Shown: positions 32,780-41,173, counted from the stretch's first letter. The stretch is DNA of 64,000 nucleotides from Allomuricauda sp. (GCA_030148335.1 JASBTQ010000002.1:186001-250000), one strand, 5' to 3'. Translations and numbers: made by a program. Notes: generated by a model from the sequence alone, not told the origin.

Positions 32780-33613
32780 ATGAATACAAAAGTTCTTTTG
32801 TCATTGGTGATTCTCATATCATCCTTCCATGGGTTTTCCCAACGGGGCGTGCGCATAGGATATGTGGATATGGAGTATATCCTCGATAATGTGGAAGAAT
32901 ATAGGGATGCCACCCAGCAGTTGGACATCAAGGTGCAGAAGTGGAAGCAGGAAATAGAGCTGAAGCAGAGTGCCATCGAACAAATGAAGAAAGACCTGAT
33001 GGCGGAAAAGGTGCTCCTCACGGACGAACTTATCGCCGAGCGGGAAGAAGAAATCCAGATATTGGAAAAGGAAATGCTGGACTACCAACAAGACCGTTTT
33101 GGGCCAGAAGGAGATTTGGTGATGCAGAAACAACTGTTGATACAGCCCATTCAGGACCAGGTTTTCAATGAGGTACAAAAAATCGGGGCCAATAAAAGAT
33201 ATGATTTTATTTTTGATAAATCGGCAGATGTTGTAATGTTGTACTCCGAAAAAAGGCATGACGTCAGCGACTTGGTTTTAAGGGAAATAGCACGTACCAG
33301 AAAAGTAAGTGCCTCCAACACAAAACAAGAACAGCAGAACCGATTGGATCAGTTCATTGAAGAGGAAGGGGACGAAGAGGAAGAAATAAGCGAGGCCCTG
33401 TTGGAGCGCCAACAACGGACAGATTCCATACAACAGGCCAATGCCAAGGCGGTGGAAGACAGAAGGGCCGAACAGTTGAGGCTCCGGGAAGAACGTAAGA
33501 AAGCTTACGAAGAACGAAGAAAAAAATTATTGGAAGAGCGCGAGGCCAAACGTGATGCCAAATTGGATGAACGGAAAAAAGCGCAGGAACAACAAAAAGA
33601 TTCAATAGATTAA
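32780..33613 (+). CDS. OmpH/Skp-family periplasmic chaperone, long form
   Basis: 277 residues with a signal peptide (MNTKVLLSLVILISSFHGFS). IGYVDMEYIL opens the OmpH domain, followed by a long coiled-coil and the closing YDFIFDKSADVVMLYSEKRHDVSD. Beyond the usual Skp length, about 100 residues form a very charged tail (EEEGDEEEEISEALLERQQ, then KKAYEERRKKLLEEREAKRD), probably an extended helix. Skp holds unfolded outer-membrane proteins on their way to BamA, which is encoded just upstream. Confidence 0.92.
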   Translation: MNTKVLLSLVILISSFHGFSQRGVRIGYVDMEYILDNVEEYRDATQQLDIKVQKWKQEIELKQSAIEQMKKDLMAEKVLLTDELIAEREEEIQILEKEMLDYQQDRFGPEGDLVMQKQLLIQPIQDQVFNEVQKIGANKRYDFIFDKSADVVMLYSEKRHDVSDLVLREIARTRKVSASNTKQEQQNRLDQFIEEEGDEEEEISEALLERQQRTDSIQQANAKAVEDRRAEQLRLREERKKAYEERRKKLLEEREAKRDAKLDERKKAQEQQKDSID

Positions 33614-33659
33614 CATATATTGAACCACTAAATTTAATATCAAATAGTAACTTAGAACC

Positions 33660-34169
33660 ATGAGAAATGTAAAAAGGATTGCTGTGGCCCTTGTATTGTT
33701 TGTAGCGGCTACGGGTTTTGTGAGCGCACAGAGTAAAGTTGCACACATCAATGTGCAGCAACTACTGTCCGATATGCCAGAGATGAAGGCCGCACAGGCG
33801 GAATTGAAGAAATTGCAGGAAACCTATAGGGCGGACATACAAAACTCCATGAAGGAGCTTCAGACCAAACTGACCCAATACCAAAATGAAGCTACCTCAA
33901 AGACCAACGAGGAAAACGAGCAAAGGGCGTTGGAGCTCCAAGGTTTTGAAAGAAACATTCAGGAAGCCGAGCAGGCTGCCATGCAGGAAATGCAGAAAAA
34001 ACAACAGGAACTGTTCGCACCGATTTCCGATAAGGCCAAAGCAGCCATCGAAAAAGTGGCCGCTGCACAAGGCTTTGACTATGTGATTGATGCAAGCCCA
34101 GGATTGAGCCTTATCGTGGCCAAAGGAAAAGACCTTTTGCCCGAAGTAAAGAAAGAATTGGGCTTCTAA
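33660..34169 (+). CDS. skp: OmpH/Skp-family periplasmic chaperone
   Basis: 169 residues, the standard Skp size. The signal peptide ends GFVSAQ; KVAHINVQQLLSDMPE opens the OmpH domain, the middle is coiled-coil, and it ends with GFDYVIDASPGLSLIVAKGK. It probably shields outer-membrane proteins in the periplasm. It lies 46 bp after the longer paralogue and ends at a terminator, closing the bamA block. Confidence 0.93.
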   Translation: MRNVKRIAVALVLFVAATGFVSAQSKVAHINVQQLLSDMPEMKAAQAELKKLQETYRADIQNSMKELQTKLTQYQNEATSKTNEENEQRALELQGFERNIQEAEQAAMQEMQKKQQELFAPISDKAKAAIEKVAAAQGFDYVIDASPGLSLIVAKGKDLLPEVKKELGF

Positions 34170-34194
34170 ACCTTACTTTGAAAAATTAAAAAGG

Positions 34195-34225
34195 ACCGCT
34201 TTTCACCATGAAAGGCGGTTTTTTT
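34195..34225 (+). terminator. Rho-independent terminator closing the bamA-skp unit
   Basis: ACCGCTTTTC (34195-34204) pairs with GAAAGGCGGT (34210-34219), one G-T pair, then a run of T to 34225. Confidence 0.88.
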
Positions 34226-34255
34226 GTTCCATGAACTTTTTAGTCTTTATTTTTG
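34223..34255 (+). promoter_or_regulatory. Promoter of murI: TTTG and TATTTTTG
   Basis: TTTG at 34223-34226 and TATTTTTG at 34248-34255 with 21 bp between them fit the Bacteroidota consensus. The -33 element lies in the T-run of the preceding terminator, and the murI ATG is only 4 bp past the -7 element, so the message would be leaderless or start at a later codon. Confidence 0.5.
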
Positions 34256-34258
34256 GGT

Positions 34259-35038
34259 ATGGACTTACCAATAGGCATCTTCGATTCGGGCGTAGGAGGC
34301 ACTTCCATTTGGAAGGAAATCCACATAATGCTGCCCCAAGAGGATACTTTGTACCTTGCCGATAGTGCCAACGCCCCTTATGGCGAGAAATCCAAAGAGG
34401 AAATCCTGCGGCTCAGCATCAAGAACACCGAATTTCTATTGGAGCGTGGGAGTAAGATTATCGTGGTGGCCTGCAATACCGCCACCACCAACGCCATAGA
34501 TCATTTAAGAGCCAATTACGATGTTCCCTTTATTGGCATAGAACCCGCCATCAAACCAGCTGCACTGCAGACCAAGACCAAAAAAGTTGGGGTGCTTGCC
34601 ACCAAGGGAACCCTTTCCAGCAGTCTGTTCCACAATACCTCCAAACTGTTCGCCGAAGGCATAACCGTTTTGGAACAGGAGGGTAGGGGGCTGGTGGAAC
34701 TCATTGAAGCAGGAAAGGTCCGATCAAAAGAAATGCGTACCCTATTGGAAGGGATTTTGCAACCCATGTTGGCACAGCAAATAGACTGCCTTGTGTTGGG
34801 CTGTACACATTATCCCTACTTGCTGCCCGTACTGAAGGAACTATTGCCCGAGGACATCACCATCATCGATTCGGGCGAGGCGGTGGCGCGGCAGACCAAG
34901 GCTGTCCTCGAAAAAAATGGACTTTTGCGTAAAAATGAAGGTACCGCGACATCTATTTTTTATTCCAACAAGGATGTTTCGGTCATGAAAACGCTGATTG
35001 ATTGTCCCGATGCCCAAGTCTCCTATCTGGATTTCTGA
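34259..35038 (+). CDS. murI: Glutamate racemase
   Basis: 259 residues from the ATG at 34259 (MDLPIGIFDSGVGG). The two catalytic cysteines are visible in VVACNTATTNA (about residue 73) and LVLGCTHYPYL (about 184), with the conserved IFDSGVGG and ADSANAPYG. It supplies D-glutamate for peptidoglycan. The protein lies immediately after the bamA/skp block but has its own candidate promoter. Confidence 0.96.
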   Translation: MDLPIGIFDSGVGGTSIWKEIHIMLPQEDTLYLADSANAPYGEKSKEEILRLSIKNTEFLLERGSKIIVVACNTATTNAIDHLRANYDVPFIGIEPAIKPAALQTKTKKVGVLATKGTLSSSLFHNTSKLFAEGITVLEQEGRGLVELIEAGKVRSKEMRTLLEGILQPMLAQQIDCLVLGCTHYPYLLPVLKELLPEDITIIDSGEAVARQTKAVLEKNGLLRKNEGTATSIFYSNKDVSVMKTLIDCPDAQVSYLDF

Positions 35039-35189
35039 ACGTTGAAAAATTGGAGGAGAAAATAGATAATAGAATAGAGACAATCGGATATGGCCCAAGT
35101 GCCAAGCAGAAGTGTCAGAAGAGATATAAAACTTATCACTCTTAACCCATAACTCATCACTTAGATTTGTGGTGCAGTTCCCAGTTGGC

Positions 35190-35687
35190 CTATGCTTCTT
35201 TTCTCCGATACGTAAGATAAGTAAAGGCATATTTGTGCCTGTCATCCTTTGGATGGTGTTCCTCGTTCACCAGTTCCCATTGGCTTTCATCAATCTTTGG
35301 AAAAAAAGTGTCAGCCTCAAAAATACCGTGCACCCGGGTCAGTTCCATGTCCGTCGCAAACCGCATGGATTGTTTGTAAATCTCACCACCACCAATGATG
35401 AATGCCGTTTCCTCCTCATTGACCAATCCTATGGCTTTTTCCAAGGAATGTACCACCGTACAAGGGAATTTCGGGGTATAATTGGTGTCTCGGGTAATTA
35501 CAATGTGCTCACGATTGGGAAGAGGCTTTGGGAAGCTTTCCAGCGTTTTTCGTCCCATAATGATCTTATGCCCCGTGGTCAGGGCCTTGAACCGCTTAAA
35601 ATCGTCAGGAAGGTGCCACACCAAGTCGTTGTCTTTGCCCAAAGCACCGTTCTCCGCTGCAGCGGCAATGATGACCAATCGCTTCAT
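35190..35687 (-). CDS. folA: Dihydrofolate reductase
   Basis: 165 residues. LVIIAAAAENGALGKDNDLVWHLP (here shown by GKDNDLVWHLP) carries the substrate-binding region, with the active-site Asp in PDDFKRFKALT; HKIIMGRKTLESFP is the NADPH-binding motif and FIIGGGEIYKQ the central glycine motif. It reduces dihydrofolate produced by ThyA, which is encoded at 42311. The ATG overlaps the stop of the upstream 2TM gene by 4 bp (ATGA). Confidence 0.96.
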   Translation of the reverse strand: MKRLVIIAAAAENGALGKDNDLVWHLPDDFKRFKALTTGHKIIMGRKTLESFPKPLPNREHIVITRDTNYTPKFPCTVVHSLEKAIGLVNEEETAFIIGGGEIYKQSMRFATDMELTRVHGIFEADTFFPKIDESQWELVNEEHHPKDDRHKYAFTYLTYRRKEA

Positions 35688-36076
35688 TGATCTTTTTTTT
35701 TATTGATGCTGGAAAGGGGAAAATCGATTTCTATTTCCTTTTGTATCTCGGCAATACGCTTCTTTTGCAATGCCACCAATTTTTCCCGCTGGCTGCGCTC
35801 CCAGTCTTGGCCCATGAACCTGTGGGTCACGAACACATTCACAACATGGATGACGAAAAGGAATGCCCAGATGAGGATGGCCCACACGAACCAATCATAG
35901 GTTTCCCCATATTTCAGGACCTTGTTGATCAGCACCAAAAAAACGCTACCGATCACAAAGATCACAAAGTGGGAAAACAGCCGTTTCTTTTGTTTGATGC
36001 GCTTGTGGGCATTCTCCAAAAGTTCGTGCTGTTCCAGATCTATTTCAGGTTTCTTCTTTTTTCCGAATGACAACAT
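35684..36076 (-). CDS. 2TM-domain membrane protein
   Basis: 130 residues. Two membrane helices (about 37-55 and 67-86; FVIFVIGSVFLVLINKVL and FVWAILIWAFLFVIHVVNVF) lie between basic and acidic flanks, the layout of the 2TM family (PF13239) found next to LytTR histidine kinases and elsewhere in Flavobacteriia. FMGQDWERSQ after the second helix is characteristic. Function unknown. It overlaps folA by 4 bp, so the two are coupled. Confidence 0.87.
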   Translation of the reverse strand: MLSFGKKKKPEIDLEQHELLENAHKRIKQKKRLFSHFVIFVIGSVFLVLINKVLKYGETYDWFVWAILIWAFLFVIHVVNVFVTHRFMGQDWERSQREKLVALQKKRIAEIQKEIEIDFPLSSINKKKDQ

Positions 36077-36096
36077 GGAATGGCTATCTTTAACAA

Positions 36097-36104
36097 CAAA
36101 TATA
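36097..36104 (-). promoter_or_regulatory. -7 promoter element TATATTTG for the 2TM-folA pair
   Basis: Exact TAnnTTTG on the minus strand, 20 bp before the ATG at 36076. No -33 TTG is obvious. Confidence 0.5.
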
Positions 36105-36126
36105 AAGGAAATTGTATGGTCTAATT

Positions 36127-36244
36127 GTGCCAGTGGTCTATTCGGATGTCACATCGAGCGCAGTCGAGATGTTTTGTCCATCTTTCGACTGCGCTCAAGA
36201 GGACAAAATCAAATATTGATACAACTTATCATGACCACTGACAC
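36127..36244. repeat. 118-bp foldback element with nested inverted repeats
   Basis: The ends are GTGCCAGTGGTC (36127-36138) and GACCACTGACAC (36233-36244), complementary with one mismatch. Inside, GAGCGCAGTCGA (36156-36167) pairs with TCGACTGCGCTC (36185-36196) and TTTTGTCC (36172-36179) with GGACAAAA (36201-36208). The GCGCAGTCGA core recurs at 54190-54218 and, diverged, at 5842-5866. It looks like a small MITE- or REP-like element between two genes. Confidence 0.6.
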
Positions 36245-36288
36245 ATTCATATATGATGTATAAAAGATTTGTACCCAAAACAGTAGCA

Positions 36289-37383
36289 ATGCAGAACCTC
36301 AGAAAAAAATTCCCCGTACTCAAACAATGTATCTATGCGAATACCGCCTCGGCGGGCCTGTTGAGCGAAGATTTGATGGAATGGCGCCAAGGGCACGACC
36401 TCGACTTCCTGATCGGTGGGAGTAAAATGAAGAACAAGGGATTTGCTCACATGCCCGAGATCAAGAAAGTGGTCGGAACGTTTTTTCATTGCAGTCCCGA
36501 GAACGTGGCGCTCGTGCCCAACTTCAGCTTAGGGCTTAACCTTTTGCTGGAGGGCCTGCCCAAGGACAAAACAGTGCTGTTGCTCCAAAACGATTATCCG
36601 TCTGTGAACTGGCCTTTCGAGACCCGGAACTTTAAAAGGGAATATGTGGATATCGATGCGGACATGGAAGATAATATCCGCGAAAAGGTCAAATCGGGAA
36701 AGATTGATGTACTGGCCTTGAGCTTGGTGCAATGGGTAAATGGTGTCCGTATCGATCTTGATTTTATAAAGGAGCTGAAAAAGGATTTCCCTAATCTGAT
36801 GATCATTGCCGATGGCACCCAATATTGTGGGGTTGAAGAGTTTGATTTTGAAGCTTCCGGCATTGACATTTTGGGGACCAGTGCCTACAAATGGCTCTTG
36901 GCGGGCTATGGCAACGGGTTTTTTCTGGTAAAGGACGGGGTGAAGGACCAATTTGACCTGAAGGGCATTGGCAATGGCTCTGTGAACAATGATCTTTCCC
37001 AGCGCAACAACATTTCGTTCTGCAAGTTCTTGGAACCCGGCCATTTGGATTCCCTCAACTTTGGCAGTTTGGAGTTTGCGCTCCACTTTTTGGAGGATAT
37101 TGGTCTGGAAAACGTGCAGACCCAATTGCAAAAACTTTCTACAAAAGCGATGCAGACCTTTTCGGAACTGGAGCTGTTGGAGCCCCATATTACCCAAAGA
37201 AAACAGCACAGCACCATCTTCAACATCAAAGGGGATGAAAAGCTCTTCAACAGGCTGAATGAGGAGAACATCGTGGCCTCACCACGGGGCGGAGGCATAC
37301 GGCTCAGCTTCCATTTTTACAATACGGAAGAAGAAATCGATGTGATTGGTACACTTCTAAAGCGCTGGATGTCAAAGCGATAA
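36289..37383 (+). CDS. Class V aminotransferase-like PLP enzyme
   Basis: 364 residues from the ATG at 36289 (MQNLRKKFPVLKQCIYANTA), chosen because relatives begin near here; another ATG lies 36 bp upstream. The PLP-binding Lys is in GTSAYKWLLAGYGNGFF, preceded by the Asp motif IIADGTQYCG that holds the pyridine nitrogen. The family includes cysteine desulfurases, kynureninases and isopenicillin-N epimerase-like enzymes; no Cys-rich desulfurase loop is seen, so the last type is most likely. Substrate unknown. It is a single gene between intergenic repeats. Confidence 0.83.
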   Translation: MQNLRKKFPVLKQCIYANTASAGLLSEDLMEWRQGHDLDFLIGGSKMKNKGFAHMPEIKKVVGTFFHCSPENVALVPNFSLGLNLLLEGLPKDKTVLLLQNDYPSVNWPFETRNFKREYVDIDADMEDNIREKVKSGKIDVLALSLVQWVNGVRIDLDFIKELKKDFPNLMIIADGTQYCGVEEFDFEASGIDILGTSAYKWLLAGYGNGFFLVKDGVKDQFDLKGIGNGSVNNDLSQRNNISFCKFLEPGHLDSLNFGSLEFALHFLEDIGLENVQTQLQKLSTKAMQTFSELELLEPHITQRKQHSTIFNIKGDEKLFNRLNEENIVASPRGGGIRLSFHFYNTEEEIDVIGTLLKRWMSKR

Positions 37384-37524
37384 TTGGTAAAAAAGCAGGA
37401 GTTAATTTGCCAAAAGTAACCTTATGGTTAGCCACATTTTATCAATTTGATAAATCGGTGCTAACTAATTGTAAGTAAGGAGTTTTATGTTTTGCTTTGT
37501 ACTGGAATTAAATTATTTGGTACC

Positions 37525-37821
37525 ATGGCGATTAAGAAACAATACCTAAAAAGCAAGCCTATCTGCAAGGTGACCTTCACCGTTCCCGCAGATGAGGCAG
37601 AGACTGTTGCCGTAGTCGGTGATTTCAACAATTGGAACCCAACTGCGAGCGAACTGAAGAAGTTGAAGAACGGGACCTTCAAAGGGACCTTCGAACTTCC
37701 GATGGAGAACAGCTACGAGTTCAGATATTTGATAGATGGCAATTTTGAAAACGATGCGGAGGCCGACCGATTCCAGTGGAACGACTATGCCGGCACCGAG
37801 AACGCCGTTTTGGAAGTGTAA
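37525..37821 (+). CDS. Stand-alone glycogen-binding (CBM48/isoamylase-N) domain
   Basis: 98 residues from the ATG at 37525 (MAIKKQYLKSKPICKVTFTV). ETVAVVGDFNNWNP is the hallmark of CBM48/AMPK glycogen-binding domains, followed by GTFELPMENSYEFRYLIDG. No catalytic domain is attached. Such small proteins are common in Bacteroidota and probably bind glycogen or another alpha-glucan. It has its own terminator. Confidence 0.87.
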   Translation: MAIKKQYLKSKPICKVTFTVPADEAETVAVVGDFNNWNPTASELKKLKNGTFKGTFELPMENSYEFRYLIDGNFENDAEADRFQWNDYAGTENAVLEV

Positions 37822-37832
37822 AAAGATGTATG

Positions 37833-37874
37833 CCGCTATCAGGATTCCCCAAGACTGATGGCGGTCCTTTTTTT
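37833..37874 (+). terminator. Rho-independent terminator
   Basis: CCGCTATCAG (37833-37842) pairs with CTGATGGCGG (37855-37864) with one G-T pair, followed after TCC by seven T. Confidence 0.82.
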
Positions 37875-37911
37875 ATTGCGAACTTCTTCTAGCCTACTGT
37901 TTTTTGGGCCA

Positions 37912-38208
37912 TCAAATCTTGCCCATCAGCCCTTCTCCGGTCGTTCGGTCCACAAAACCCCTTTCAAGCCCGGATTTTGGGTCTAAATTTTCATGGACTT
38001 CCATGTTTTCACTCAATCCAAATTGGGATCGTAACCTCTCCACATCCAGCACCGTATCAAAATAGATCCAAGGCGCGGCTGCTTTGGACCAAGCCTGTCC
38101 AAAAGAGGTGATGGCAATCCGTTTTTCATCCGCCAGATAATAGGCCATTTCCCTAAGTGGGTCCGATTGTATTTCTTTGATCTTATGGTACAGTTCAAAG
38201 CGGTTCAT
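37912..38208 (-). CDS. Conserved hypothetical protein
   Basis: 98 residues from the ATG at 38208 (MNRFELYHKIKEIQSDPLRE). Soluble, mixed alpha/beta, no signal peptide. It contains ITSFGQAWSKAAAPWIYFDT and ends VDRTTGEGLMGKI. I do not recognise a family. It lies downstream of two other leftward genes and may share their transcript. Confidence 0.65.
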   Translation of the reverse strand: MNRFELYHKIKEIQSDPLREMAYYLADEKRIAITSFGQAWSKAAAPWIYFDTVLDVERLRSQFGLSENMEVHENLDPKSGLERGFVDRTTGEGLMGKI

Positions 38209-38260
38209 AGGGTAGATTTGAGACGAGATAGGAAAGTTGTCGAATCCATTCCTTTAAGAC

Positions 38261-38686
38261 CTATTCAGTCCAGTAATCCACCACAAGGACATCATCGATG
38301 TGCGGGCCAGCAATCTCCCCAAAAGCCTTATGGTCGGGGTGGGGGAGGTAGGCATTGCGGTCGGCCTCACTGTTGAATGTGAGGAAAAAGCAATGGGTAA
38401 AACCTTTGTTCAGGTTTTCTGGACTGTTGTTCAGTCCCCATTCATACCCTTTGATGAGCGGAATTTTTGAGGGCAGGGCATCAAAAGCCTGTTTTACCTG
38501 CTCAATATCATCGGCGGTGGAGGTCTCCTTAAATTTGAACAGCACCACATGACGCAACTGACGGGTGGTGGTTTCTTCGGTTTTTTTCACGGTCTCTTCC
38601 GGTTTTTCGGTGGTTTCTTTTTTGGGTTGCTCGCCACAACTGGCAAATAATAGGGTGACAAAAAGGGTGATGGAGATGGTTTTCAT
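38261..38686 (-). CDS. Dabb-domain (stress-responsive alpha/beta-barrel) lipoprotein
   Basis: 141 residues from the ATG at 38686. A lipoprotein signal (MKTISITLFVTLLFASC) leads to a Lys/Glu/Thr-rich linker and then a Dabb ferredoxin-like domain beginning LRHVVLFKFKE, with GYEWGLNNSPENLNKGFTHC and ending HIDDVLVVDYW. Dabb domains form dimeric barrels that may bind small hydrophobic molecules; in vivo role unknown. It follows the amidohydrolase by 19 bp. Confidence 0.85.
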   Translation of the reverse strand: MKTISITLFVTLLFASCGEQPKKETTEKPEETVKKTEETTTRQLRHVVLFKFKETSTADDIEQVKQAFDALPSKIPLIKGYEWGLNNSPENLNKGFTHCFFLTFNSEADRNAYLPHPDHKAFGEIAGPHIDDVLVVDYWTE

Positions 38687-38705
38687 TTGTTTTGGAATCG
38701 ATTTC

Positions 38706-40445
38706 TTATTGAATAAAATATACTTTTTTGATCTTACCGTTTTCAACGTGGTACATGGCGACCGCCTCTACGGTTTCCGTGCCAAATTGAACTCGCTCTT
38801 TATCGATCACCACATTGCCCTGAACAATTCGCTCCCTGAGTTCGCAATGCAAATCCGGGGTGTTCTCGAACATTTGGGCATACTGTTTTCTCATTGTTTC
38901 TTTTCCTTTATAGAGCAGTTGGTTGGGAAAGGCATATACTTCCACATCCTCGTCATAGGGTTCCAAAAAGGCTTCAATGTTTCTTAGGTTATAGGCGTTC
39001 AGTTGTCGTTGGGCCAAATCGGTCGGGGAATCTTGCAAAACGTCGTTGGGCTTGAAAGCTTCCCCTTGATTGAAGACCGTATGTATTTGGGTCACATTTC
39101 CGAGGTCCTCGACCGGGTTCGCATCCAAGAGCAAAAGATTTGCCTTTTTTCCTGTAGTTACCGTTCCAAACTCATTTTCCTTACCGAAGAGCTTTGCTCC
39201 GTTTATAGTGGAGGCCTGCATGATGTCCCAGTTGCTCATACCGCTCTGTTGCATGGCCTTCAATTCGGGAAGGTAGGACGAAGTATGCAGGGTACCAATA
39301 TTTCCTGCATCCGTTCCGGTCACGATCAAAACGCCCGCATCGGACAGTTTTTTCAGGTTGACCCTGGAAATGGAATCGCTCTTTTTGAGTTTGGCAACGT
39401 TCTTCGGGTCGTTTGCATACTTCTTATAATTCTCGATAAGCGAGGTTTCGGGCAAATGTCTCAGGTCCAACAGCGTTCCCAATTGGTAAGGGTCGGCTTT
39501 TTGAAGGTCGTGGGTGTCAAAATCCAGTTTTTGGCCAAAGGTGTCCATGTACCCACTTGGCACGACCAGTGTTGGGCAGAGGGCCACGTTGTTTTTCTTT
39601 AGCAAAGCCACAAAATCGTTCGTTATGACCTCGTCATCCACGCTATGGACCAAAAAATCGGCACCGTTTTCCACGGCCAATTGGGCTGTGATCCGTTCTG
39701 TGGCATGAACGGCCACCTTCAACTGGTGCTTGTGGGCCTCCTCAATGATCGCTTTTACGATGGGCAGGTTTTTGCGCGCACTTTCTTCAACATTCAACCC
39801 GTCCGCCCCTGCGATGTACCATATTTTGATAAAGTCCGGTTGGTGGGGCAATTGTTGCCGGACGCCCTTGATGCCTTCTTCAATGGTCTTTGTCAAGGTA
39901 AACACCCCATCGTTTCCAAGGTTGGCCAAGGCTGCCGGCTCATAGGTGGTCAATAGGGGTCCCGTCATGAATATTTGGGGCGTAGCGGCTTTATCCTTGA
40001 AATCATTTCTTGCGTCGAGCAGGTTGAATGTAGAGCCCACATCCACCACCGTGGTAATCCCGTTTTGGAGGTATCGCTTCAATTTGGTCTCCATGTCGGA
40101 TTTTGCAAGCGCAATTTCGTCGTTGTAGTCCATATATTTTCTCAGGTCGATGGCATCCGGGCGGGTGTACAGCCCCCCATTTTGGGAGAAATGGATATGG
40201 GCATCCACAAGGCCGGGAAAAAGGAACTTTCCCTTTCCGTCGATTACGGTCGCATTTTCTGGGATTTTGACGCTGCTGCTTTTTTTGATGCTGGAGATCA
40301 GTCCATCGGTGATGACCACGGTCTGGTCGGGTAGCAATCGTTGTTTTTCCACATCGGCCACGGTCACATGGGTGATGTAGGTCTGTGCGAACAGGGAAAA
40401 CGAGCTGATCAGAAAGGCGCAGGCCAAAAGATGTTTTCGTGTCAT
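38706..40445 (-). CDS. Secreted amidohydrolase with a C-terminal SnoaL-like domain
   Basis: 579 residues from the ATG at 40445. The signal peptide ends FSLFAQ. The amidohydrolase part shows the metal-binding HxH in DAHIHFSQNG, a further His in KVAVHATERI, another in FLVHSVDDE, and the Asp in VTGTDAGNIG. After about residue 470 comes a SnoaL/NTF2-like domain (IEAFLEPYDEDVEVYAFP, then ENTPDLHCELR). The fusion to a small ligand-binding fold is unusual. Related enzymes are prolidase-like or imidazolonepropionase-like; the substrate is not evident. Confidence 0.85.
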   Translation of the reverse strand: MTRKHLLACAFLISSFSLFAQTYITHVTVADVEKQRLLPDQTVVITDGLISSIKKSSSVKIPENATVIDGKGKFLFPGLVDAHIHFSQNGGLYTRPDAIDLRKYMDYNDEIALAKSDMETKLKRYLQNGITTVVDVGSTFNLLDARNDFKDKAATPQIFMTGPLLTTYEPAALANLGNDGVFTLTKTIEEGIKGVRQQLPHQPDFIKIWYIAGADGLNVEESARKNLPIVKAIIEEAHKHQLKVAVHATERITAQLAVENGADFLVHSVDDEVITNDFVALLKKNNVALCPTLVVPSGYMDTFGQKLDFDTHDLQKADPYQLGTLLDLRHLPETSLIENYKKYANDPKNVAKLKKSDSISRVNLKKLSDAGVLIVTGTDAGNIGTLHTSSYLPELKAMQQSGMSNWDIMQASTINGAKLFGKENEFGTVTTGKKANLLLLDANPVEDLGNVTQIHTVFNQGEAFKPNDVLQDSPTDLAQRQLNAYNLRNIEAFLEPYDEDVEVYAFPNQLLYKGKETMRKQYAQMFENTPDLHCELRERIVQGNVVIDKERVQFGTETVEAVAMYHVENGKIKKVYFIQ

Positions 40446-40512
40446 AGGATGGAGGGTGGTGTTTTTTGAATACAATCACAGCTAACCGTCTCGTAGCGAT
40501 GGGATTGTAAAA

Positions 40513-40604
40513 GGGAAGGTACTGATTTTTTGAGTAGGGTGGTGTCTTGGGGTAGAGATTCTGGAGTCTTGGGATTTGAACGAGCCAAGAGGCTCGCGTT
40601 AGTG
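40513..40604. repeat. Dispersed repeat, copy 1
   Basis: Begins GGGAAGGTACTGATTTTTT, contains a 28-bp block at 40551-40578 identical to 41198-41225, and ends with GAGCCAAGAGGCTCGCG, which can form a small hairpin. Copy 2 is at 41174-41253 and a partial copy at 41540-41561. Copies 1 and 2 flank the NTF2-like gene. Confidence 0.7.
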
Positions 40605-40614
40605 TGGGGCTTCA

Positions 40615-41082
40615 CTACCAATATTCAAAAATCCGGGATATTTTTCCGTTTTTGAACTCGAAAAGTGTCATTTGTGGTTCTCCCTCCTTGATTCCATTCT
40701 CTTTTTTTTCCACAAATATTCTTTGTACTACTACAGCGTTCAGCCCGATGATTTTATTGATGATCTTTATATTCGTGACTGTCCCGTCGTAACCCCCATT
40801 TTTTTGGTTCCTGACATATCCGTTGTACAGATCTTCTCTTGTGTAAGTCCCGCCATATTTTGGATGGACGTATTCAAAATCATCTGTAAAAAGCTCAAAG
40901 ACATCATCAATATCCTCGATTGTTGAGTTTGCCTGAAATATGTTGAGGTTCAACTTGTAATAGTTCTCAATGACCGTATTTAATGAGTCTTTATGGGCTT
41001 CTGTGGCATCCTGTGCGGCAATGCGGTCACTGGCGAAGAGAATCAAAAAAATGGAAACTGAAATTTTTAAATGTGTTTTCAT
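40615..41082 (-). CDS. Secreted NTF2/SnoaL-like protein
   Basis: 155 residues from the ATG at 41082. The signal peptide (MKTHLKISVSIFLILFASDRIAAQ) is followed by an NTF2-like cone fold: IENYYKLNLNIFQANSTIED, FTDDFEYVHPKYGG and the closing TLFEFKNGKISRIFEYW. Such domains act as ketosteroid-isomerase-like enzymes or ligand-binding proteins; the role here is unknown. It resembles in fold the C-terminal domain of the adjacent amidohydrolase. The gene is bracketed by two copies of a dispersed repeat. Confidence 0.78.
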   Translation of the reverse strand: MKTHLKISVSIFLILFASDRIAAQDATEAHKDSLNTVIENYYKLNLNIFQANSTIEDIDDVFELFTDDFEYVHPKYGGTYTREDLYNGYVRNQKNGGYDGTVTNIKIINKIIGLNAVVVQRIFVEKKENGIKEGEPQMTLFEFKNGKISRIFEYW

Positions 41083-41123
41083 ACCTGATTTTTTCTTATA
41101 AATTTCATAATTGCTGATGCTGG

Positions 41124-41145
41124 CCTGCCTTTGTTGGCAGACAGG
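41124..41145. repeat. Imperfect palindrome related to the 5752 repeat
   Basis: CCTGCC (41124-41129) and GGCAGACAGG (41136-41145) around TTTGTT form a hairpin similar to the CCTGCCTGCC/GGCAGGCAGG palindrome at 5752-5775 and followed, like the tRNA flank there, by a TGTCATGC-like sequence. Confidence 0.5.
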
Positions 41146-41173
41146 TGTCATGCTAGCTCCATTAGGTTGTGCT

